This document shows positions 55,798 through 64,000 of a DNA stretch of 64,000 nt, piece by piece. Under the pieces are notes generated by a model. The model was not told the origin of the DNA, ran no database searches, and saw nothing but the letters and a program-made list of their open reading frames with translations. The position numbers were made by a program, and so were the translations under genes. The stretch is from Congeria kusceri (Eukaryota > Mollusca > Bivalvia > Myida > Dreissenidae). Location of the stretch: contig CM051032.1 in the NCBI GenBank assembly GCA_027627225.1, positions 60,758,137 to 60,822,136 of the forward strand. The letters are read 5' to 3'. Position 1 is the stretch's first letter, and each line of letters opens with the position of its first letter.

Positions 55798-56390
55798 GGT
55801 TTTTAAGTCATTCCTCCAATGAACTAGGCAGCTGGATTCCTTGATATCTTTCCTTTTTGTGTGGCCAGTATTTAAATATACAAAAGCATCATGTTGTTCA
55901 AATAGTAATCAATTTTATAAGCAATAACTGCTGTAATCATGTCAACATGAACATAGAATGTGGAGTTTACATACATTAATTTCATGCACGTTAAGTTATT
56001 GTATGCTCCATTTTGATTCAGTTACCCAATTATCCCCCCCACCTATTCCATTTGCATCTTGGGTTCACTTTCGCAGCTAAATATCCCACCTTTTAAAGGA
56101 CACCTGGTAAATAAAAAGAAATTGGATCAGTGTGATACCCTGAATACGAAATTGATTGCACAAATGCAGGCATTGTGTTTCACGTATCACTGACTGATCA
56201 GACATTTTTTATTTATTTTTGCTCCATATTAGCTTAAAATATAAATCTTTGAAGCTGCATTTTAAACCTAAAGTTGTTCAGTTTCAGAGTTATTCATGTT
56301 CCTCCAAAATAATGCAAAAAAAATTTAAGCATGTTTTCATTTTTTTTTTGGCAAGATGAAAGAAGCAAATTGTGCTTTGTGTTCAATAGG

Positions 56391-56618
56391 AATGTACTTC
56401 CAACATAATATCCTATATATTTACACTTATTACATAATGTACTTCCAACATAATATCCTAAATATTTACACTTATTACATAATGTACTTCCAACATAATA
56501 TCCTAAATATTTACACTTATTACATAATGTACTTCCAACATAATATCCTAAATATTTACACTTATTACATAATGTACTTCCAACATAATATCCTAAATAT
56601 TTACACTTATTACACATC
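56391..56618. repeat. 45 bp tandem repeat x 5
   Basis: The unit contains AATGTACTTCCAACATAATA, TCCTAAATATTTACAC and TTATTACAT. Copies are nearly identical except the first (CCTATATATTT) and the last end. Divisible by 3, so it is open on both strands without being coding. Confidence 0.95.
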
Positions 56619-56689
56619 AAAAGTACATGAATCATAATGGCATTGCAGAAATGTGTTGGCCTAATTATTTGATATTTCATAAATCATTG

Positions 56690-58010
56690 ACATTATATAA
56701 ACCATTAACATTTAATTAATTGTAAACATAACATAAATCGTTACATTACATCTACAAAAGTCACAGACATTACATAAAGCATGAATCTGACATCGACATA
56801 ACATAAATGATAAATCGTAACATAATCATAAGTCACTGACATCATGTAAATCTACACAATCATTGCCATTGAATATGGCATAACATCTACATTAAACATT
56901 GACATTACATTAAATCATTGACATTACATAAATTGTTGCCATTACTTAAGGTGTTGACATTAAATAAATTATTACATCTACATAATCATTTACATAACAT
57001 AAATCATAAACATAACGTAATCATTGCATCAGCATATATTTTTGACATAAAATAAATCATTAAATCTACATAAATCACTTGTATTACATAATTCATTAAG
57101 ACTACAGAGGTCATTGACATTACATAATTCATTAAGACTACAGAGGTCATTGACATTACATAATTCATTAAGACTACAGAGGTCATTGACATTACATAAT
57201 TCATTAAGAGTACAGAGGTCATTGACATTACATAATTCATTAAGAGTACAGAGGTCATTGACATTACATAAATTATGACATCGTAATCATTTACATGACA
57301 TAAACATAACATAAAATTGCATCTGCATACTTTTTTTAAATTACATAAGTCATTAAATTTTCAAAATCATTGACATTACATAAATCGTGAAATCTTTATA
57401 AATCTTTGACATTAAAGCAGCAGTCCAGAAATATGTAAAGAAAAATAAAAATTTGCAGAAAGCGTTTCTAATGGACATCTTACCGATCAAAACAACAAAA
57501 AAACGCATTGAAATCGGTAAAATAATAACGTCTTGGTAACGTTTTATAGTATAGTTATCTGTGTGCGATAGCTGGTGATGCATCTGGAGTAAATCAGCAT
57601 GTACATGAGTTTATATTCCGTTCGTACCATTAGAACATGGACATTATAAAACGCCTTTCGTAAATAAGAAACAGTTTTCAGTCGAATAAACGTCATTAAC
57701 GTTTATTAGAAATAATGCCAATTTAAGATGTAATGAATTATATTGGATGGACTGTGGCTTAAAATAAATTATTACAGATACATAATCAGTTACATTACAT
57801 AAATCATAAACATAACATATCTCATTGCATCTACATACATGTTTGACATTACATAAATGATTGACATTACATATATAGTTACATCCACATAAATGAATGA
57901 CATTGCATAAATTATGAAATCTTTATAAATTATTGTCATTACATAAATCATTACATCTACATAATCATTGACATTACATAAATACTTAGCACACATCATT
58001 CACATTACAG
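56690..58010. repeat. Degenerate ATTACATAAATCATTGAC satellite
   Basis: Irregular repeats of CATTGACATTACATAAATCA type fill 56690-57420 and 57770-58010. At 57085-57270 a 36 bp unit (CATAATTCATTAAGACTACA with GAGGTCATTGACATTA) is repeated five times almost exactly. The 57420-57760 stretch between them is not repetitive. Confidence 0.85.
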
Positions 58011-58288
58011 TATCAATTTTTTATAAAAAAAAAATCACAAAATATTGTACTCTTCACTGCTAAAAAATAACTTTATAATTGAGCGGATTTGAAATCAGGA
58101 TATTTTCTAATAAGGAACATGTAACCATTTGTGAACACACATTTTAACACGTGATTAAGTATTCATTGCATGAATGAGTGGCCTTGATATTCACTCATTT
58201 TTTTCGGAATGTTCAAATTATCCTGATTTTAAATTAAAGTCTGTTTACAATGCTTTCCATAGGGGAAACTGTGGACAATGGAGCTATT

Positions 58289-58634
58289 TCGATTAGGCGT
58301 TAAAAAAAATATGTTTGTTTCAGGTAACCCGATCTACCCTAAAAAAATGCCCCAACCCTAGAACATTTTATTGGGTTTGTCCGATTGATTTTTGGTTTAT
58401 TTACCTTTTTCAATAATTACATGTGTTTTGGGATAAATAAGTGTTTTGTTTTGATAGTATCCACTTATAAACAATGTTTAAGGATATTACTGATACGTTT
58501 TGAATATTTATTCAGTCTTAGAATCTACAAGTTGACCATTTACCAAATTAAAAAAAAAAAAAATAATTCAGACCTACCGACACTAATTTTTTGGGGCATG
58601 TTACCTGAAACAAACATAATTTTTTTTAACGCCT
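58289..58634. mobile_element. TATGTTTGTTT TIR element, copy 2
   Basis: The left end GCGTTAAAAAAAATATGTTT with GTTTCAGGTAAC is mirrored by GTTACCTGAAACAAACATAA with TTTTTTTTAACGC. The ~30 bp inverted ends are clearer than in copy 1 at 40706-41028. Confidence 0.85.
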
Positions 58635-58639
58635 TAATG

Positions 58640-59486
58640 CATGATACAATTTTTTTTTAAATTTTGCACATAATGTGGCTTCCACTTTATGATTAACAGC
58701 AGATGTTGTATACTAAGCCTCAAAATTTTGGAACTGCATAGTGAAGATATTGAAAATACATATGGCAGTAATATTCAATAATTGAAAAATTTATAACAGG
58801 ATATTGAATCTACGTATCCAGAAGCATAGTGTTGCATAGGGGTGTCACGATATTAGAAATCCATATTGCGATATATTGTGATATTTTTTTAATTATCACG
58901 ATATTTATTATGATATATTGCAACCTTTGTATTTATGTATTTAATAAGCTTAAGACTCATAAATTCACCATGAACAGTGCAATATTTTATAGGATGGTTT
59001 GTTAACTTTTTATTTTCACTGATGTTGACGACTGGCTCAACAAAAGCAACATATAAACAGCAGATAGAAAAGCATAACAATAATGAGAAACACTCTAAAA
59101 CCGCATGGCTGTTCACTGTATTTATTATATTATGCATAGAGTATTTTTACATGTAGGTACTCGATTCATGATGTATGATGTATATTTGTTTTGTGCATAA
59201 ACTATGTATGTATTCATCTCTTTATTTTAACTGGAGACAATGTATCAGGTTTAATGTATTATAAAGCATAAACATTTTAAGAGAAAACATGTACACGTAT
59301 ACCAACCATAAGTGGAATATTATTGGTCGCCTGTACAGTCTATAATGGTCTGGTGTTTTACCTTCATCCCTACAAAACTGTCAACTTTACAAAATGATAC
59401 CAGCTTTCAATTGTTTATCACTGACAATAAGCGTGTTTTAATTCAGTCAAAACTTTTGTAATAAAGGTAATTGCATTTTTCGCCGT
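58640..59486. other. No gene recognised
   Basis: The stretch at 58850-58920 repeats ATATTGCGATATATTGTGAT; the same kind of phrase (CCGATATATTGTGACAC) reappears at 59850 on the far side of the SINE. This suggests an older AT-rich element split by later insertions. Confidence 0.4.
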
Positions 59487-59752
59487 ATTCAACAGTATTT
59501 CAGTCACATAACAGCGGTCAGTTAACCTACTCACACTTTTTCTGGGTAAGCTGGTTTACCAGTACTAAGTGCACATACTTATGCCAGTAGCTGACAACTG
59601 CCCTACTTGAATCAGAGGTAGGGGGAGAATGGCTGTAGAAATAATTTCATGACCAATCACCACACAAGTTATGTGGCCGGGATTGGAATGGAACTCGCGA
59701 TCCTCGGATTTGTATTCCAGCGCTCTACCAACTGAGCCAGCCGGCCCGGCAA
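59487..59752 (-). mobile_element. tRNA-derived SINE, family A, copy 2
   Basis: On the - strand: tRNA-like head (GGCTGGCTCAGTTGGTAGAG), decayed B box, body with TTCTCCCCCTACCTCTGATT and ACTGGTAAACCAGCTTACCC, tail TACGGCGAAAAA. It matches 6584-6881 throughout. Confidence 0.9.
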
Positions 59753-59929
59753 CATAACTGTAATAAGACCATAAATAATGCAATATATCAGTTTGGACAT
59801 TCATATTGCAACATTTTATTGCAGAATCAAATATGGCAATAAACCAATATACCGATATATTGTGACACTTCTAGTGTTGCAATATATGAAATGGCATAAG
59901 GACAACATTTTATACAACTGAGGCGTGTC

Positions 59930-60221
59930 ATGGGAAAACCGGACTTAATGCATGTGTTTAATGTGTAGTCCCGGATCAGCCGGTGCAGTCCGCATAGTCC
60001 TGGATCAGCCAGTGCAGTCCGCATAGTCCCGGATCAGCCGGTGCAGTCAGCATTGGCTGATCTTGGGACGACACTTTCCGCTTTTATGGTATTTTCTGTT
60101 TCAAGGAAGTCTCTTCTAAACATAAATCCGCTGTAGGTGGAAAGTGCCGACCCGGATCAGCCTGTGCAGGGATGACACTTTACGCACATGCATTAAGCCC
60201 GGTTTTCCCACGACACGCCTC
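59930..60221. mobile_element. GAGGCGTGTCGTG MITE, copy 7 (expanded left palindrome)
   Basis: Left end GAGGCGTGTCATGGGAAAAC, right end CCCACGACACGCCTC. The left palindrome arm is triplicated (GGATCAGCCGGTGCAGTCCG-like strings at about 59973, 60003 and 60031). The right palindrome has lost its second arm (CAGCCTGTGCAGGGATGACA). Confidence 0.88.
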
Positions 60222-60473
60222 AAATACATTTACACCTCATTTATTCCAAACCAGATTAACTCTATACCCCACATTATTTAACATATTATGTAATCCAAAC
60301 ACTGATAGCATACACAAGACTGTTGGCTAGGAAAGAAATTTGAATAGAGTGAATTATAAGTGCATTTTTACTTTTACCGGACAGGTGAGGTGTCCTTTGG
60401 TACTCTGTTTGCCCCAACAGTGCAATTTTTTAAGACCACACCAAAATTAAAGATATTTCAGTAATACTTAATA

Positions 60474-61888
60474 CAGTCGAATCACGATAATAAGAATAGG
60501 CACCGGACCGCCGCGATTATTTGTATAATCACATTTTCTGGTATAAATGCATCTTTCCTAAATAATACGTAACATGGTTCTGTAATCTCAATATCGCTGT
60601 ACAATTTGACCCACAATCATAAAATAGTATTAGTGCATGCCTATAAAACATAATAAATATGAAACAAAAACATTCATGCAACAATGATTATTTTTAAACA
60701 ATGCAGATTTGCTAATAGTTTACAGATGAAGTATGATCGTATACCAATGTAATGTTGTTGATGTAGCCGCTCCATCAAATTTTGCCTAAATTCTACACAC
60801 CCTTTCAAATTTATTTGTAGCAGTCAGTGTTCATTCTGGGCCGAGTTGCAGGTGGGCCAATGGCCCATAAGCCACAAAATCAGTGTGCCATTTAAGGATT
60901 TTCTTGGGGGCGACAAATTATTAGCATATTTTTCATGTTACTTGTTTTAAGTTTTTTTACAAAAGTAAAATTGCTCTTTATCATATGATAAGCACGAAAT
61001 TTCTCTAACCAACCATTATGAAATTTGTACCCATCAACCTGTCAATTTTTTCACCCAAACTTGCAGACGAAGTAAGGCCAGTACGGGTATCGATACGGCC
61101 AAATCAACGGAAGTTTTCTCGCCCTCATTTTCCCATGTTATTCTAATTTTGCATAGGAAATTTGGTGGAAAATTCAAAAACATTTGTCCCGTGATGCTTT
61201 TTATCTGCTTTCCGCTCTGACATTGTCATTTTGTTATTAAAATCAACTTAAACTGCATGTATGTTTCAGACAGCACTGTTAGCAATTAGTGATGAAGTAA
61301 GCGAGGTCAAATGGCGTGTGACCTTTATCGGCCAATGAAATCGCTAGTTATAAAACAGTGCATGCTGTAGCCTAGCAGCGGTTAGTTTCCACTAACAATC
61401 TGACTATGCGATGTTTAATATTCGCGAGACAATTTTCAATAATTTTCATTTAAAAAAATGAAATTTTCGATGCACCCGTTATATTTATCATGCGCCCAAA
61501 TGGCCCACTGACAGTAATTTTGTTGAGCCCATTCATAATTTCTTGCGGGAACCCCACAAAGGCGCGGTCCAGAATGAACACTGAGCAGTTTGTCTCAAAT
61601 TAAGCATTTACATCTGAATTAAGCAAAACAAAGGATGGATACTGTAAACCAAAGAGATGTGAAAATGACCGCCAGTCGGCAATTGGTATAATTGCATCCT
61701 TTTCACACATATTGATTTGTTAATTGTTCGTATAATTGCATTATTCGTAAAATTGTGATTCGTATAATCATATCTTTTTTACATTGAATTAAGAAGGCAA
61801 AATGACAGGACCGTCACACTTGCTCGTAATACACCATCATTTCATAAAATTGCGTCTAATCGCAATTCGTATAATCTTGATTCCACTG
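60474..61888. mobile_element. Pogo/Tigger-like non-autonomous element with a nested insertion
   Basis: CAGTCGAATCACGATAATAA at the left and CTTGATTCCACTG at the right form inverted ends, directly bounded by TA on both sides (60472-60473, 61889-61890). CAGT.GAAxC..GAT ends with TA duplication are typical of pogo/Tigger elements. No transposase is present. It is split by the 60825-61583 element. Confidence 0.75.
60825..61583. mobile_element. hAT-like non-autonomous element nested in the pogo-like element
   Basis: The left end CAGTGTTCATTCTGG is mirrored exactly by CCAGAATGAACACTG. Flanking AGCAGT is repeated at both sides (60819-60824, 61584-61589). CAGTG termini suit hAT, whose target duplications are 8 bp; here only 6 bp are preserved, so the superfamily is tentative. 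Near both ends are ATGGCCCA/TGGCCCA strings. Confidence 0.75.
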
Positions 61889-61894
61889 TAGCTT

Positions 61895-62670
61895 GAAACT
61901 GCAGTTATGATTCAAAATTCATCCCAGTTTTCGATGTGTCTCTAGTAAGTAAATTGGGTAGGGGTGCTGAGACACACCTCCGGTCCTCACATAAGATAGC
62001 TTTGGCACGGAAGGAATCCCACCACCCAATTAACTTCGAAATACACACAGATTGCAAGAAATCATGGCAACCGATGGTCTGTTAATATACATCTAAAATG
62101 CTCATTCAAACATTAATTATGTTTGAAAATACATTAATTTACATGTACATTTATTTTGACCGTTGATTATGCTTCAATAATGGATAAAGTAGATATTTTA
62201 ATATAATAAAAAAAAAAATGTCCCTGCGTGTTCACGAAATTGTCTGTAAATAATGAGCAGTTGTTGCAGTTTTTGTGTCGTTCTTAAGAATGTATGCAAT
62301 TAAAATTTCAATGCTGTTTTGTTTCTTGCTTTGTGAAAATTATTGGTGAATTGATTTAGAGGTTAGTGAGGTAACATGCACTAAAAAAAAAACTTGCACA
62401 TTGAGAAAAACTATTAACACAACCAGAATAACCAACTCTTTAAGTGTTGTTTTTTTTTAAGATGGACAAAAAATAAATGTGTAGTGGGTAGCACAATTAA
62501 TTATTTATGTCTATGAAACAGTGAGCTCGTTTAGCAATTTTAATGTTATTATATTACAGAAATTAGCAATACAAAGGTGTACACAATAAATAATGTACAG
62601 GTAATTTTCATTATTTTGAGATTTTTAATAGAAATAAACAAAAGTACCTGAAAAAAAGAAATCCCCAAGT
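61895..62670. other. No gene recognised
   Basis: AT-rich, with only poly-A/T runs. Confidence 0.35.
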
Positions 62671-62671
62671 A

Positions 62672-62740
62672 GGTATCGAACGCACAATGTCAGAATCGTA
62701 AGAACAAATGACAGTTGACAGTGCGTTAAGTATTAGCCCG
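62672..62740 (-). other. tRNA-like core fragment
   Basis: AGTAGGTATCGAACGCACAA (reverse-strand B-box side) followed by AAGAACAAATGACAGTTGAC resembles the - strand tRNA-like cores at 26965-27047 and 32925-33000. The A-box side is cut off by the next repeat at about 62735. Confidence 0.5.
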
Positions 62741-62990
62741 AGTTGTTTAATAGCCACACATCAGAATGACGAAGAGTTGTTTTTTATTGGCAGATAAACA
62801 ACGATAATGCCGGAATTATTTTGATTCTAACATGATTTGACATATATTTTTGCAAATGTTATTGGAACAACTTTTTACTATGCACCGCTCAGATTCGGGA
62901 CTTCCTTTTGCGTTGTTTATTGGGTAGTTTAACAATGAAAATTTTGTTCTTTGTCTATAGAAGAATTAGTGAGTATCATGTTAGAATGAT
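62735..62990. mobile_element. Palindromic TAAACAACGATT element, copy 3
   Basis: TTAGCCCGAGTTGTTTAATA, CAGATAAACAACGATAATG, ATTTTGATTCTAACATGATT, GTTGTTTATTGGGTAGTTTA and TTTGTCTATAGAAGAATTAG follow the order of 18955-19300. It joins directly onto the tRNA-like fragment at 62672-62740. Confidence 0.8.
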
Positions 62991-62999
62991 TATTATGTC

Positions 63000-63785
63000 A
63001 TTAATAGACTACTTGCATTTTATAAGCATTATGCCATTTTCATGATGTTTTATGACACAAATTTAAGAATTATGTAATTAGTCAACAGTTTTGACGAGAA
63101 AAAAAAATCTTTCATTTTCAGAATAGCTTGGCTATGAAGTAGCGTTCTTTTCATCTCCAGATAATCAAGTGCCTTGACGATTTCATGAAATAATGTGAGT
63201 ATGATCTTTTCCTGATTTTGACATTCATTTTAAGGGACTTCTTCACTGATATTTATTGGGAATGGTGAATCTGTGACAAAATCTGTACTTAAATAACATT
63301 TTTATTGAAGACTGTATGATTCAGAATTATATTATAATCACAAAATATACAACTTTGTATCCCTCACACAAAAGTTAGTTTAAATAAGAACTGTAACTTT
63401 TTTGCACAACTTCTACATTCACAAAAAAACCCCGCAAGTTTGGCTTGATTAAAAGTATCTGTTGTAGCTAATAAAGGGTGGTAACTCTAAAATATACCTG
63501 AAACTTCAGCCAGGGTGTTGTCTCCCCTATATTTACACAATCATCAAATAACTTACTTTATGTATTAACTGTCTGTTATTAAACATTGCATGGAGAGCTT
63601 TCGGACAGTCATTCAGAAATTTTGTCTTGTCAGATTAATTTAAACACCTAAAGAAATTATTTGCAAAATATTATGTCCAACCAGTATCAGGAGTGATAAA
63701 TCTTAATTAATTAACATATTTTTGGTAAAAATAATTATTGTAAAATTGTCTTTCATTAGGAAGTTAAGAAAGCCATGCTTAACAT
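63000..63785. other. No confirmed gene; possible non-coding exon
   Basis: A strong acceptor (TTTCATTTTCAG at 63110-63121) and a donor (AAT|GTGAGTA near 63194) delimit 74 bases with stops in all useful frames. It might be a 5' UTR exon, but nothing else supports it. Confidence 0.2.
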
Positions 63786-63787
63786 TT

Positions 63788-64000
63788 ATTATGCTCCCCT
63801 AAAAATTTCAGGCGAGCATATAATTGACGCCTTGTCCGTCCGTCTGTCCTTCCATCCATCCTTCCATCCTTTTCTTGACCGGGTTATTTCTCAGCAACTA
63901 CTGGTCGGAATTCAAAAAACTGTAAGGGAAGCTTCATTACCAAGATGACTTGTGCATAGTACCAGGTCATTGTACATCAATCATTTTTCTTGGAGTTGTG
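63788..64000 (+). mobile_element. Start of another tandem-structured element, cut by the window edge
   Basis: TTATGCTCCCCTAAAAATTTC with GGCGAGCATATAATTG, then a GTCCGTCCGTCTGTCCTTCC run and TTTCTCAGCAACTACTGGTC. The start resembles the opening of the other elements with a CCGTC-rich leader followed by repeated units. Confidence 0.55.

Noticed and set aside
55377..55822. FYLSRPSM / HRRSAKIE repeat ORFs
   Set aside because: Translation of the 24 bp tandem repeat.
56294..56680. Repeat-protein ORFs on both strands
   Set aside because: Explained fully by a 45 bp tandem repeat, open on both strands by chance.
63121..63194. Coding exon
   Set aside because: Good acceptor and donor, but every frame compatible with splicing has a stop; at most a non-coding exon.
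1..64000. Integrated viral genes, rRNA genes, long autonomous LINE or LTR elements
   Set aside because: No reverse transcriptase, integrase, capsid or rRNA signatures were recognised in any frame supplied or read by eye.

Overview
The window is animal nuclear DNA. It is AT-rich and intron-rich, with no operons, no long ORFs and many dispersed repeats. The repeat types (tRNA-derived SINEs, palindromic short TIR elements, and elements with long internal ~165 bp tandem units) together with the predicted proteins point to a bivalve mollusc. A dreissenid mussel is my guess from general familiarity with the GAGGCGTGTCGTGGGAAAACC element; this was not tested.

Two protein genes can be assembled completely from exons with consistent splice phase. 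Gene A (+ strand, 5810-15642, five exons, 232 aa) has a Lys/Ala/Pro-rich start and a C-terminal domain resembling the dynein-AAA-like C-terminal part of IQANK1-type proteins. Gene B (- strand, 23907 down to 18165, five exons, 110 aa) is the orthologue of SOSS complex subunit C (INIP), a small subunit of the single-stranded-DNA-binding SOSS complex used in double-strand-break repair. The two genes converge. A decayed second copy of the last INIP exon lies between them at 16802-16903. A third gene probably begins at 46475 (+) with one short coding exon; its remaining exons were not found. A last-exon-like piece at about 29075-29178 (+) sits inside a pair of inverted repeats.

Layout: 1-5800 repeats and unassigned sequence. 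5810-15642 gene A; its second intron holds a complete ~4.17 kb DNA transposon (8609-12776, 10 bp target duplication, imperfect 40 bp inverted ends, two divergent broken genes). 15588-16308 is a 52 bp minisatellite made from the end of gene A's own coding sequence. 16802-23907 is the INIP region; the 3' end of INIP exon 2 has also been tandemly copied into its intron. 24300-28000 holds TIR elements with tRNA-like cores, a decayed transposase-like gene and SINEs. 28000-44500 is mostly MITEs, inverted repeats and unassigned sequence. 44680-46265 is a 68 bp minisatellite upstream of the 46475 exon. 48166-58010 carries several satellites (18, 24, 45 and 36 bp units) and a long tandem-structured element. 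58000-64000 has more SINE/MITE copies, including an hAT-like element nested in a pogo-like one.

No viral genes, rRNA genes, functional tRNA genes or CRISPR arrays were recognised. Most short ORFs are repeat translations or chance frames. Family names for repeats are my own descriptive labels unless a superfamily is stated, and the organism and superfamily assignments are inferences.
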